Position numbers and translations under genes: made by a program. Shown here one piece after another: positions 24,460 to 32,365 of a DNA stretch of 39,814 nt. How positions within the stretch are numbered: position 1 is the stretch's first letter; every line of letters begins with the position of its first letter. The DNA comes from Cyanobacteriota bacterium. GTDB taxonomy: Bacteria > Cyanobacteriota > Cyanobacteriia > Cyanobacteriales > Microcoleaceae. The stretch is from the NCBI GenBank assembly GCA_025362325.1, contig JANYGO010000374.1:1-39814 (forward strand), read 5' to 3'. Below the pieces are notes generated by a model. That model was not told where the DNA came from, did not search any database, and saw only the letters and a list, made by a program, of their open reading frames with translations.

Positions 24460-24599
24460 GGCAATTGGGAGAAAGGGGACAAGGAAAAGTTGGAATCAAC
24501 CTGTCTCCCCCCTCCCAAATCTTGATTTGCGAGTGTCCAAATCGTTTTATGATAAAAGATTAAGAAATTCAGCAATCTTTAAGGTTCGACTGTCAGATT

Positions 24600-24935
24600 A
24601 TGGCTAAAATTCAATTCTCCCGGGGTATAGACGAAGATGCTGTGCCGGAAGTGCGCCTAACCCGTTCTAAAAGCGGAGATCAAGGCACTGCCACGTTTCT
24701 GTTTGAAAATCCCAAATCTCTCAGCAACAGCAGTACCCAAGACATTACTGGAATGTACATGATCGACTCTGAAGGCGAACTCCTGACTCGCGAAGTTAAG
24801 GCTAAGTTCATCAACGGTCAGCCAGCAGGCTTGGAAGCTCTTTATTTAATGAGAAGTGCCACAGAATGGGAACGCTTTATGCGTTTCATGGAACGCTACT
24901 CGGAAGCAAACGGCTTAGGATTTAACAAGGCATAA
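24600..24935 (+). CDS. psb28: Photosystem II assembly factor Psb28
   Basis: 111 residues, the standard length. It matches Psb28 throughout: [45 protein letters not shown] and the C-terminal [30 protein letters not shown]. Psb28 is a small soluble protein bound transiently to the cytoplasmic face of the PSII RC47 assembly intermediate near CP47 and cytochrome b559, and is linked to PSII assembly and repair. Monocistronic; an imperfect inverted repeat (gtaattggca/tgccaattac, 24953-24989) follows it. Confidence 0.95.
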   Translation: MAKIQFSRGIDEDAVPEVRLTRSKSGDQGTATFLFENPKSLSNSSTQDITGMYMIDSEGELLTREVKAKFINGQPAGLEALYLMRSATEWERFMRFMERYSEANGLGFNKA

Positions 24936-24952
24936 TGGGTAGTTGGTGATTG

Positions 24953-24989
24953 GTAATTGGCAGAGCGCCGATTGCCGATTGCCAATTAC
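24953..24989. repeat. Hairpin between psb28 and moaB
   Basis: gtaattggca and tgccaattac form a perfect 10-bp inverted repeat with a 17-nt spacer containing gattgcc units. It may be a terminator for psb28; similar taattgg sequences recur at 39590-39620. Confidence 0.5.
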
Positions 24990-25004
24990 TTACGACCATA
25001 AAAT

Positions 25005-25511
25005 ATGACGCAAATTCCTCACCCCGATTTATCTAAAATAACCGTAAGTTGCGCTATCATTACTGTTAGCGATACACGATCGGCTGAAACAGACAATAGC
25101 GGCTTGTTAACGAAGAAGCTGCTAAAAGATGCAGGTCACTCTGTGGTAGCTTACACTGTTGTTAAAGATGATGCCGCAAAAATTGTATTGCAAATGCAGG
25201 CGTTTTCCCAGCGCGAAGATGTCGATGCAATCATTTTTAACGGCGGGACGGGCATCGCTCCACGAGATACTACTTATGATGTGATGGAGAGTTTGCTAGA
25301 CAGGATTTTACCGGGATTTGGGGAGATATTTCGGTATTTGAGCTATCAAGAAATTGGTTCGCGGGCGATCGCCTCTCGCGCAGTTGCAGGCGTGTATCAA
25401 GGCAAGTTAGTCTTTTCCCTTCCCGGCTCAAGCAATGGCGTAAGACTAGCTGTGGAAAAGCTAATTTTACCAGAATTAGTTCACTTGGTGCAGCAGTTGC
25501 GCGGAAACTGA
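25005..25511 (+). CDS. moaB: Molybdenum cofactor biosynthesis protein B (MoaB/MogA family)
   Basis: 168 residues, the typical MoaB length. Molybdopterin-binding fold: VSCAIITVSDTRSAETDNSG (about 14-33), the substrate loop IIFNGGTGIAPRDTTYDV (about 78-95, with GGTG and conserved Asp), and VFSLPGSSNGVRLAVEKLILPEL near the C-terminus. Members adenylylate molybdopterin before molybdenum insertion (MogA/Cnx1G activity) or are poorly defined MoaB forms. No other Mo-cofactor gene lies in the window. Confidence 0.92.
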   Translation: MTQIPHPDLSKITVSCAIITVSDTRSAETDNSGLLTKKLLKDAGHSVVAYTVVKDDAAKIVLQMQAFSQREDVDAIIFNGGTGIAPRDTTYDVMESLLDRILPGFGEIFRYLSYQEIGSRAIASRAVAGVYQGKLVFSLPGSSNGVRLAVEKLILPELVHLVQQLRGN

Positions 25512-25681
25512 GGGCTGGCGATCGACTAAAAGCTCGATCGCCCGCATCCGCTTTTTGTTAATTAAGACTTACGCTCAAAAACTAAGTTTTTAGCCGACAG
25601 TCGATCGATCTCAGATAAATTTCAGGGTGCCTGCGGTCGATCGATATACACTAGAAATATTGTGTATCGCCAGTTTTTGCA

Positions 25682-27043
25682 ATGACGCTGCCTACCGGAT
25701 CTCGTTCTCCTGCCCTCTTCCAAACGCTGTCGCTGGTAGCCGATCCGATCGCCTTTTTCGATCGGTATTCTGCCAAATACGGCGATACATTTACCGCCCG
25801 CGTACTGGGGCCCGCTTCGCCCCCCGTCGTGTTCCTGGGCAATCCAGAAGCCGTTCAGGCAGTGTTTACCACCTTGGCTGATGCCTTTGAATTTGGCAAA
25901 GTCACCAACGTATTTCGCCCGCTGGTGGGAACAGAATCGCTAATTATGAACGAAGGGGCGCGACACCTGCGACAGCGACAGCTATTAATGCCCGCGCTGC
26001 ATCGGGAACAGTTGCACAGTCAAGGGCATTTGATTGTGGATTTGACGCGAAAACAAACACTGGATTGGAAAGCTGGAGATGCGATCGCAGTCCGTCAAGA
26101 AATGTCAGAAATTTCGCTGCAAGTAATCCTGCAAGTTGTCTTCGGATTAGTGCCGGGAGAGCGCTATGAACGCCTCAAAAACTTACTTAGCAAACTTTTA
26201 GAGGCGATTACTTCAGAGTTGTACTCAATTCAATTTTTCTTTGCGCCGTTGCAGCAAAATTTCGGTTCTTGGAGTCCGTGGGGGCAGTTTTTGCAGCAAA
26301 TGGCGCAGATTGATGCGCTGATTTATGCGGAAATTGCCGATCGGCGATCGCACTCTCTCGATTCGTCTCGCACCGATATTCTGTCAGTATTGATGATGGC
26401 CCGCGACGATATGGGCGAATCCATTGGCGATCGAGAATTGCGCGATCAATTGATGACGCTGTTGTTATTGGGACACGAAACCACTGGATCGGCCTTGACT
26501 TGGGCGTTTTACTGGCTACATCAGTATCCCGAATGTCTCGCTAAGTTGCGCTGCGAATTGGATGAATTAGGCGAAAATCCCGAGCCCGTCGCACTTTCGC
26601 AGTCGCCCTATTTAACAGCAGTCTGCAAGGAAGCGCTGCGGATTTATCCGATCGCGTTAATTTCGCAGCCGCGCAAGGTGAAACGGACGATCGAACTAGA
26701 AGGCTATACATATCAACCGGGAACGATTTTAATCCCCTGTGTCTATTTGGCCCACCGTCGCCCTGAAACCTACGAAAATCCCGCCGGGTTCAATCCCGAG
26801 CGCTTTTTAGATCGCAAGTTTTCCGCCGCTGAATATTTACCGTTTGGAGGCGGGAGTCGAAGCTGTATCGGAATGGCGCTATCGATGTTTGAGATGAAGC
26901 TGGTGTTAGCAACAGTGCTGTCGGGGCGCGAGTTTGTCTCAAATCTCGATCGGCCAATTCGTCCCGCCCGCCGGGGAATCACATTTGTACCGCCCGATCG
27001 GTTTCGATTAACCGTTGTGGGCGATCGGCATTATATTCAGTAA
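25682..27043 (+). CDS. Cytochrome P450, CYP110-like
   Basis: 453 residues, complete soluble P450. I-helix GHETTGS (264-270), K-helix EALR (317-320), PERF-type NPERF (371-375), heme-binding FGGGSRSCIG (388-397) with Cys395 as axial ligand. It starts directly with the proline-rich LPTGSRSPALFQTL region and lacks a membrane anchor. Overall pattern resembles the cyanobacterial CYP110 family, some members of which oxidise fatty acids, alkanes or terpenes; the substrate here is unknown. No ferredoxin or terpene cyclase is adjacent, so it relies on redox partners encoded elsewhere. Confidence 0.92.
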   Translation: MTLPTGSRSPALFQTLSLVADPIAFFDRYSAKYGDTFTARVLGPASPPVVFLGNPEAVQAVFTTLADAFEFGKVTNVFRPLVGTESLIMNEGARHLRQRQLLMPALHREQLHSQGHLIVDLTRKQTLDWKAGDAIAVRQEMSEISLQVILQVVFGLVPGERYERLKNLLSKLLEAITSELYSIQFFFAPLQQNFGSWSPWGQFLQQMAQIDALIYAEIADRRSHSLDSSRTDILSVLMMARDDMGESIGDRELRDQLMTLLLLGHETTGSALTWAFYWLHQYPECLAKLRCELDELGENPEPVALSQSPYLTAVCKEALRIYPIALISQPRKVKRTIELEGYTYQPGTILIPCVYLAHRRPETYENPAGFNPERFLDRKFSAAEYLPFGGGSRSCIGMALSMFEMKLVLATVLSGREFVSNLDRPIRPARRGITFVPPDRFRLTVVGDRHYIQ

Positions 27044-27066
27044 AACGCCGTGTCAAGAAAGATATG

Positions 27067-27390
27067 TTATTCGATGAAAATCCCAGCAACTTTGTCTCCA
27101 TTCATCGTCATGTGTGCCACAAATTCATCTCCACCATCTTCAAAACTCAGCTTCCACAAATAAATCTGAGAATTACCTTGTTTTAGATCACCAAAATAAG
27201 TAATGGAATATCCCTTTTGCAGGCGGGAAGCGAGCTGCTCGCTAACATCGTCAAACATTTGTTGTGTAATGCTCGCTTTGTAGCCTGCATCGCCCACTGT
27301 GGTAAAAAGCTCGTAATTTTTCGATGCAGTGGCATCCAAGATCACCTGTAAGCAATCGATGACGTTTTGAGAGGGGGCTGTCGGGTTCAT
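27067..27390 (-). CDS. Small unknown protein, possible alpha+beta (NTF2-like) domain
   Basis: 107 residues from the ATG at 27390, which has AAGGA 7 nt upstream; an in-frame ATG at 27405 would place that site inside the gene. The sequence begins with a helix (NVIDCLQVILDATASKNYELFTTVGD), then QQMFDDVSEQLASRLQKGYSITYFGDL and alternating strands (QIYLWKLSFEDGGDEFVAHMTMNGDKVAGIFIE). The helix-plus-sheet pattern and the ending GDKVAGIFIE recall NTF2-like domains of the DUF3887/SnoaL type. No confident function. Its 3' end faces the P450 gene. Confidence 0.65.
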   Translation of the reverse strand: MNPTAPSQNVIDCLQVILDATASKNYELFTTVGDAGYKASITQQMFDDVSEQLASRLQKGYSITYFGDLKQGNSQIYLWKLSFEDGGDEFVAHMTMNGDKVAGIFIE

Positions 27391-27729
27391 GATGATGTCC
27401 TTCATTTAGGCTTGTATCACAATGTTGTAGCTCAGACTGCTGTCTAACGGTTAATTGTACCGCAGTTGCGATCGAATCCAGTTTTGGAGCGTCATTAACC
27501 GCCAACACCATCCGCTTAGCTCAGCCGCTACGATCGCTTTTTCGTTCTCCCAGATCCAGCCCTGTTAGTAGATTGGAGCGATTTTTGCTTTTGCAATTAT
27601 TTTAGGCTGGACATCTGTAACCTCATAGGTTACATTAGCAAAGTAATCTTAAAGGTTACAAAAACTTTTAATTAATATATATAAGTGCTATGAACTGGAT
27701 ATTCAGCCTTGATTGAAGGATTGTTTCAC
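27391..27729. other. Divergent intergenic region upstream of higBA
   Basis: 339 nt. Contains a repeat-like segment at about 27462-27510 (related to 29521-29570) and two candidate HigA operators described separately. AT-rich toward higB, with taatatatata at about 27673-27684 as a possible -10 area. Confidence 0.5.
27616..27660. promoter_or_regulatory. Candidate HigA operators upstream of higBA
   Basis: tgtaacctcataggttaca (27616-27634) is a 7-bp perfect inverted repeat with a 5-nt centre. A second, imperfect palindrome of the same half-site, gtaatcttaaaggttac, follows at about 27643-27659. Two spaced copies of tgtaacc/ggttaca just before a toxin-antitoxin operon fit the autoregulation known for HigA antitoxins. 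Confidence 0.6.
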
Positions 27730-28008
27730 ATGATACAAACTTTTAAAAATAAAGCATTAGAAAGATTATTGAGGGAAGGTAATGCAAAAGGAATTCCTAA
27801 AGAACTTGAAAAAAGGACAAGAGCAAGACTTGAAGTAATAGATACAGCAATAATTATAGATGATATTAGAATACCAGGCTATGATTTACACGAGCTTAAA
27901 GGTGAGAGACAGGGAACTTGGTCAATAAAGGTATCAGGTAACTGGCGTATAACTTTTATATTTCAGGATAACAACGCATACGATATAGATCTCGAAGATT
28001 ATCACTAG
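27730..28008 (+). CDS. higB: HigB toxin (RelE superfamily, ribosome-dependent mRNA interferase)
   Basis: 92 residues from ATG 27730 (an upstream TTG is in frame at 27709). It matches the HigB pattern: MIQTFKNKALERLLREG, then RTRARLEVIDTA, IPGYDLHELKGERQGTWSIKVSGNWRITFIF and the ending AYDIDLEDYH. HigB cleaves mRNA on the ribosome and is blocked by HigA. Toxin precedes antitoxin, the order characteristic of higBA, with a 49-nt gap. The gene is AT-rich and uses AGA/AGG for arginine, unlike the CGC/CGT-rich neighbouring genes, suggesting recent acquisition. Confidence 0.92.
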   Translation: MIQTFKNKALERLLREGNAKGIPKELEKRTRARLEVIDTAIIIDDIRIPGYDLHELKGERQGTWSIKVSGNWRITFIFQDNNAYDIDLEDYH

Positions 28009-28057
28009 CCCATAAAACAAAATCTAAAAATTTAACTTCAAGCGTAAGGAAAATTGC

Positions 28058-28369
28058 ATGAAAGACATACAAGACATTATTCAAGGGAGGAAAGTCAGAC
28101 CAGTACATCCGGGCGAGGTCATTTCAGATGTGCTTGAAGATATTGAAATGACTCAAACCAGGTTTGCTGAGATACTTGGTGTATCCCGCCGCAGTGTCAA
28201 CGAAATTGTTTTAGGTCAAAGACCAATTACAGTAGATATGGCAATTCGGATTGGTAAAGCCTTGGGGAATGGCCCTCAACTTTGGCTGAATCTTCAGCAA
28301 AAAGTTGATATCTGGGATGCAGTGCAAAAACACAGTGAAGACTACGAAAAAGTATCTACGGTAGCATAG
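28058..28369 (+). CDS. higA: HigA antitoxin, XRE-family HTH
   Basis: 103 residues. It begins VRPVHPGEVISDVLEDIEMTQTRFAEILGVSRRSVNEIVLGQRPITVDMAIRIGKAL (about 13-69), the XRE-type helix-turn-helix of the HigA/VapI family, followed by PQLWLNLQQKVDIWDA, also typical. AAGGAA precedes the ATG by about 6 nt. It neutralises HigB and probably represses the operon by binding palindromes such as that at 27616-27634. Confidence 0.93.
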   Translation: MKDIQDIIQGRKVRPVHPGEVISDVLEDIEMTQTRFAEILGVSRRSVNEIVLGQRPITVDMAIRIGKALGNGPQLWLNLQQKVDIWDAVQKHSEDYEKVSTVA

Positions 28370-28414
28370 CGCGATATGTTAATCTCAGATTTAAAAAGCT
28401 ACCGCCTCGATCGT

Positions 28415-28465
28415 CCGGCGGTTGAAACCGCGACTATACAAACGAAGTCCGCCTCCGCGGACTAG
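28415..28465. repeat. Composite hairpin repeat (gcggtttcaacc / agtccgcgnaggcgg modules)
   Basis: ccggcggttgaaaccgc (28415-28431) followed by agtccgcctccgcggact (28446-28463). Read on the minus strand it joins agtccgcggaggcggact, a gtttgtatag link and gcggtttcaaccgcc. The first module recurs at 36809-36827 with a different second module, and the second module at 2-60. Confidence 0.75.
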
Positions 28466-28496
28466 GAGATAAAATGTGACATTTATTTGTGCGATT

Positions 28497-29381
28497 TTAC
28501 TGAAGCGGCAGAAACACATCTGTAATCGCCTCATGTTCTGGCACATCAGGGAAAAAACTAACTCTCTGCAAATACAGTGGAAAGTCTCGTAGCTCTTCTT
28601 TGCTTAGCGGGAGCCATTCCGAATATAAGTATCTTATACTCTCACCAAGATTATCGTCGGAACCGATGTGTCGCAATACAGCGCATCTACCGCCGGGAAT
28701 TGTTTTTCCTACAACCCCAAATGAGTTTTCAGTCACATCGCGTTGAGTTGACGCGCAGATGTCCAAGCGATAGTCATCAGGTGAGGTTTCGGCTGGATTG
28801 TCGTAGAGAATGTTGAAAGTAGCGCTGACTTTGGGTGATAGATGGTTCTGCTTGCGCCATTCGATAAATTTGCGTATTGAGTGCCCAATAAGATTTGGGT
28901 CGCCACAATGTTCTAGCACGGCAACTTTGGTGTCTTTAAAGGTGATTAGCTTGACTTTCACGGACTGATTTTCTGGTTTCATGTGGTTGATTCTTAAGTC
29001 ACTTAATGGTTGGTAAATCGAGTGCCAAGTATCCCATTGCGGTTGCTTTCTGAACTCGGAAGGGGTTTGCCCTATACTCTTCTTGAATGCACGCGCGAAC
29101 GACTCAGGACTTTCATAACCACTCTCTAGTGCGATATCAATGATCTGACTGCGATCGCGAAATGCGAGTTGATAAGAAGCGCGCTTCAAGCGATTTAGCT
29201 GGACGTATTTGTATACGCTAACCCCGAAAAGCTCAGAGAACTGCCTGTGAAAATGATACTTCGAGAATGCAGCAACGTTGCAGAGCCGATCGACAGTAAG
29301 GTCATCGTCCAGATGAGCATCAATGTACTCAAGCACCTTGCGGAATCTAGCGTGATAGGTAGCAACAGTTGCTGTAGTCAA
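28497..29381 (-). CDS. AraC-family regulator with GyrI-like effector domain
   Basis: 294 residues. N-terminal AraC/XylS double helix-turn-helix (about 10-110): KVLEYIDAHLDDDLTVDRLCNVAAFSKYHFHRQFSELFGVSVYKYVQLNRL, then IIDIALESGYESPESFARAFKKSIGQTPSEFR, the standard signature. The C-terminal half (about 138-294) is a GyrI-like/SOUL-type small-molecule-binding domain, with KVAVLEHCGDPNLIG and GGRCAVLRHIGSDDNLGESIRYLYSEWLP. The layout is that of Rob-like multidrug regulators, where the C-terminal domain binds a ligand. The controlled genes are unknown; the divergent higBA is separated by repeats. Confidence 0.92.
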   Translation of the reverse strand: MTTATVATYHARFRKVLEYIDAHLDDDLTVDRLCNVAAFSKYHFHRQFSELFGVSVYKYVQLNRLKRASYQLAFRDRSQIIDIALESGYESPESFARAFKKSIGQTPSEFRKQPQWDTWHSIYQPLSDLRINHMKPENQSVKVKLITFKDTKVAVLEHCGDPNLIGHSIRKFIEWRKQNHLSPKVSATFNILYDNPAETSPDDYRLDICASTQRDVTENSFGVVGKTIPGGRCAVLRHIGSDDNLGESIRYLYSEWLPLSKEELRDFPLYLQRVSFFPDVPEHEAITDVFLPLQ

Positions 29382-29520
29382 TTAAGTTTCCTCCTCGGCG
29401 TATATATAAACTATCGCCTGAACATCCAAGAAGCCTGACAGAAGTTGCTCAATTTTCATAACCAATTTATTTATAATTTTGTATTTCCGGGCGAGTGGAA
29501 TAATTTAACTGTTTTTCATT

Positions 29521-29570
29521 GCACCGCAGTTGCGGTCTAATACACTTTTTAAGTGTCATCGACCGCAAAC
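29521..29570. repeat. 50-bp hairpin repeat, second copy of that at 27462
   Basis: From accgcagttgcggtc to gaccgcaaac, the segment forms nested hairpins (ttgcggtc/gaccgcaa outside, acactt/aagtgt inside). The segment at about 27462-27510 aligns along its whole length with roughly ten mismatches, so both are copies of one element. Confidence 0.6.
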
Positions 29571-29582
29571 ATTTTTCCAAGA

Positions 29583-30530
29583 TTAAACCTGATTATTTAT
29601 TGCCTCAGCAACAATAGTGCGGTGTCGGACTGTATTGCAAGTGATTGTCGGCTGTGCAAAACCGGAATCTACCAAAGCTTGCTCGATCTCCAACCCAAAA
29701 TACTGATCCAAATAAGGCTCCGTACTCTTGAGCAAAGTCAAAATATAAGGAGGCATTTTGGCATAAACTTCCGACTGAGGATTCATATCCATAATTGTCA
29801 AATGTCCGCCCACACGCAGCAAACGCCTCGCTTCCCGGAATATTTCTTTAGTAGCTTTCTGCGGCAATTCGTGACAAACTAAACAAATAGAAACTAAATC
29901 AAAAGCAGCCGCAGGCAAACCAGTAGATTCAGCAGCAGCGTGAACCCAAGTCGGAGATTTTTGATTTAAAGATTCAGATTCTCGCTGTTGGGAACGGTAT
30001 TTAGCAACTGCTAAAAAATAAGGCGACAACTCCACCCCAGTCATCTTCGCTTCCGGGTAAACTTCCCCAAGAGCAAAGGTACTCATTCCCACACTGCATC
30101 CCAAATCTACAATATCTTGCGGTGAAGAAGCAATCTGAGATTTGATGACTTCGTGATAGCTGGCGCGGAGTTTAGCATCGCCTTCTGCACCCGCTTCCGG
30201 CCAAATTCCCGCGTGAACTGTACGGGCGGCAACTTCAACTTCTGTAGCAGATTCCCAACTCATATTACCTTTTTCATAAGCGTGGAATGAAGTTAGATAA
30301 TATTTCGGGTAAACAAGATCGGGATTTTGGACGCTGAGCAATTCTGCATCCCAATTTCGAGCCAAAAGTGCTTGGGCTTCTTGTCGCCAATGCACTCCGA
30401 TTTTTTCGGCTCTTTTCATCATCATTTCCCGCGCTTGGTGCTTGGCTAGATTAGCCAAAGGTTTGATGGAGAGTACGCCGTTTACTAAGCGCGATGCTAA
30501 TCCTGGAGTTGTGTTAACAGCAGCAGTCAT
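29583..30530 (-). CDS. Class I SAM-dependent methyltransferase
   Basis: 315 residues. The Rossmann-fold SAM motif I is IVDLGCSVGMSTFAL (140-154), acidic motif II is GVELSP (165-170), and motif post-II is DLVSICLVCHELPQKATKEIFREARRLLRVGGHLTIMDMNP (about 209-249). The N-terminal 130 residues are an extra helical region ending AYHEVIK, seen in cyanobacterial relatives. The C-terminus resembles small-molecule (quinone/natural-product) methyltransferases rather than RNA or DNA enzymes. The substrate cannot be told. The gene lies 56 nt downstream of the orphan antitoxin gene on the same strand. Confidence 0.88.
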   Translation of the reverse strand: MTAAVNTTPGLASRLVNGVLSIKPLANLAKHQAREMMMKRAEKIGVHWRQEAQALLARNWDAELLSVQNPDLVYPKYYLTSFHAYEKGNMSWESATEVEVAARTVHAGIWPEAGAEGDAKLRASYHEVIKSQIASSPQDIVDLGCSVGMSTFALGEVYPEAKMTGVELSPYFLAVAKYRSQQRESESLNQKSPTWVHAAAESTGLPAAAFDLVSICLVCHELPQKATKEIFREARRLLRVGGHLTIMDMNPQSEVYAKMPPYILTLLKSTEPYLDQYFGLEIEQALVDSGFAQPTITCNTVRHRTIVAEAINNQV

Positions 30531-30586
30531 ATTTTATTTGTTTCTATTTGGCGATAGTTATTTTACCACGGCACTGGATTCATAGT

Positions 30587-30811
30587 TCATTTTCGTGCTT
30601 TGACTGAAGCTTTAACTTCTTCCCAAGTCAGCACATTTTCAGGATTTGCTTCAGAATCATTAATTCGGCGATCGAGTTCCTGCTTTTGAAACTCTGTAAG
30701 GTCGGGGTGAACCTGTTCTGCCGCTATACTTTCCAAGATTGCTTGTACAAGACGAATCCGATCTTGAATGCTGAGGGCGACGATCTGATTTAAAGTGGCT
30801 GTGAAATCCAT
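30587..30811 (-). CDS. Addiction-module component, TIGR02574 type (orphan antitoxin)
   Basis: 74 residues. Pattern IQDRIRLVQAILESIA...LTEFQKQELDRRINDSEANPENVLTWEEVKASVKARK matches the TIGR02574 family of short antitoxins that pair with RelE/ParE toxins. The partner toxin normally begins within a few bases of the antitoxin stop; here the downstream gene is the methyltransferase, with no toxin ORF in the 56-nt gap. It is therefore an orphan: the toxin has been lost, or it acts with a toxin elsewhere. An unknown 92-residue gene lies 42 nt upstream on the same strand. Confidence 0.85.
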   Translation of the reverse strand: MDFTATLNQIVALSIQDRIRLVQAILESIAAEQVHPDLTEFQKQELDRRINDSEANPENVLTWEEVKASVKARK

Positions 30812-30853
30812 AAATTTTAGTTAAGCGTCATGGAGGTAATGAATTAGTACATC

Positions 30854-31132
30854 TCAAATATAGCGGACAGGGTTTTGTCCAACAAACTGAACATTGCAAT
30901 TGACAATACGCCCGTCTAAAAACTTTACAACAAGCCTATTATCCTCTTTTCTATAGCTGGCGCTTCGGTCAAATATACCTTCAATCATCTGTGATCCGAC
31001 AAAGTTTATAACTTGAACATGAGTAATTCTCTGAACCCTGTCTTCTGCAATAACCCAAGCCCCAGACTCTGACTTGGCAAGCAGATCTAGCAAATTATCA
31101 TCTGTTCGGACTTGAAGTGTAAGTTTTGCCAT
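30854..31132 (-). CDS. Small unknown protein
   Basis: 92 residues from the ATG at 31132; the longer ORF to 31261 overlaps the divergent gene and is less likely. Content: MAKLTLQVRTDDNLLDLLAKSESGAWVIAEDRVQRITHVQVINFVGSQMIEGIF, with regular strand-like alternation, ending FLDGRIVNCNVQFVGQNPVRYI. The pattern suggests a compact beta-rich protein. Family not recognised. It is upstream of, and co-directional with, the orphan antitoxin gene, and divergent from the 300-residue gene at 31291. Confidence 0.6.
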   Translation of the reverse strand: MAKLTLQVRTDDNLLDLLAKSESGAWVIAEDRVQRITHVQVINFVGSQMIEGIFDRSASYRKEDNRLVVKFLDGRIVNCNVQFVGQNPVRYI

Positions 31133-31290
31133 GATGACTGTCATATGTAAGTTCGCTGCTTGGGAATTATTATAACTCAAAACTATTAACCGCTGGCATC
31201 CGTCAGAATTTAGACTTTTATGGAATCCCTTTGCCCGAAGTTGGAGTATTTGATAGAACATTTTTAAATCAGGCTATTCAGGAGTTTGCT

Positions 31291-32193
31291 GTGAGTAAAT
31301 CTATTGCGGAACTGGTTGACAATTTGCCGTCTGGTGGCGTGACTGTGATGATGCTCAAATCTCTCGATTTTGTAGTTCCGGGGGAGTGGAACAATCTCAC
31401 GGGTTTTGATAATACTATTCAAGCGGTGACAGGGGAAACAAAGCGCAAATTAGTTGGGAAAATTCGCGATCGCGCGATCGAGCTTTACGCTAACCCCAAC
31501 GAGCCATATCAAGGCGCAGTCAGGCTTTACCAGTTAGCAGACAGCGCCGACAGTGCGTTAGGTGCAACAGCTATGGCGAATAAAATCGGCGAAAAAATCG
31601 GCTTTCTCTCCTTCATGAGCCGCCTCACTCCCAAAGCTGACACAACTCAAACGATCGACTTGTGTGTCAAAGTGGCGATCGAACTCATAGTCTTCTGCAA
31701 ACTTAACAACATTTCCCTTAACAACGTGGGAAGCTTTGCTAATTATTTATCAAATTACAAAGACGAATCTCTGATGCGGATGGCTGCATTAGTATGTGCT
31801 GACGGTTTAATTCCCCTTGGCCCGGACTTCATTCGAGTAGCGCAAAATACCCTAGGCGGATTGAATCCTTCAGCCTTGCAGCAAAACTCAACATTCCAAA
31901 ATATCAGCAACCTAATTCCCGGCGCAAATAATGCAGCAAAATTTGGATTCGTGACAACAACTTTCGCTTCAGCCCAAGGTTGGATGAACAATTTAGTACA
32001 GTCTCGCGGCTTAACTCCCGCCACAGTTTTAGGCAATCTCAAGCAATATGTTGATGTTACCGATGACAAATTGGATTATGTGGCGGCGTTTTTGGACATG
32101 ACTACCAATTATTACGAACATACGGGAATTCAGACGGTTGCTCGCCAATTGATCGATCGAGCTTATGCTGAAATAGCCTCTGGCAGATACTAG
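31291..32193 (+). CDS. Conserved-looking unknown protein, mostly helical
   Basis: 300 residues from the GTG at 31291, chosen because AGGAG lies 6 nt upstream; the ORF extends back to a TTG at 31231 but overlaps the divergent neighbour's upstream region. No signal peptide; overall moderately hydrophobic with predicted helices (LCVKVAIELIVFCKLNNISL, YVAAFLDMTTNYYEHTGIQTVARQLIDRAYAEIASG). A pair of glycine-rich links surround GANNAAKFGFVTTTFASAQGWMNNLV. I do not recognise the family and see no catalytic motif. A hairpin repeat (32233-32261) follows. Confidence 0.65.
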   Translation: MSKSIAELVDNLPSGGVTVMMLKSLDFVVPGEWNNLTGFDNTIQAVTGETKRKLVGKIRDRAIELYANPNEPYQGAVRLYQLADSADSALGATAMANKIGEKIGFLSFMSRLTPKADTTQTIDLCVKVAIELIVFCKLNNISLNNVGSFANYLSNYKDESLMRMAALVCADGLIPLGPDFIRVAQNTLGGLNPSALQQNSTFQNISNLIPGANNAAKFGFVTTTFASAQGWMNNLVQSRGLTPATVLGNLKQYVDVTDDKLDYVAAFLDMTTNYYEHTGIQTVARQLIDRAYAEIASGRY

Positions 32194-32232
32194 AATATAG
32201 CATTTCTCTGTTGAGTGAAGTAGAGATATCGG

Positions 32233-32261
32233 GTAGGGACATGGCAGTGCCGTGTCCCTAC
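32233..32261. repeat. Hairpin repeat (gtagggacatggca palindrome)
   Basis: gtagggacatggca and tgccgtgtccctac pair around a single g with one mismatch. Located 40 nt after the preceding stop; related to the elements at 35541-35564 and 35621-35644 and in style to 1433-1495. Possible terminator. Confidence 0.65.
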
Positions 32262-32365
32262 AGCCGTACAAATTAAGTCCTAGCAGAGAGGGATTAAGAA
32301 ACCGTCGATCGCAATGTGAGTTAAAATAAGCAGATTATGTTTAGCAAACCTCTTTTAATCGCATT

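Noticed and set aside
24460-24599. Possible terminator gggagaaagggg...ctcccccctccc after the SLH gene
   Set aside because: Pairing is imperfect with large mismatches; not strong enough to list as a feature.
30854-31261. Longer 135-codon version of the small unknown gene
   Set aside because: The first 43 codons overlap the divergent gene's upstream region; the ATG at 31132 gives a more coherent protein.
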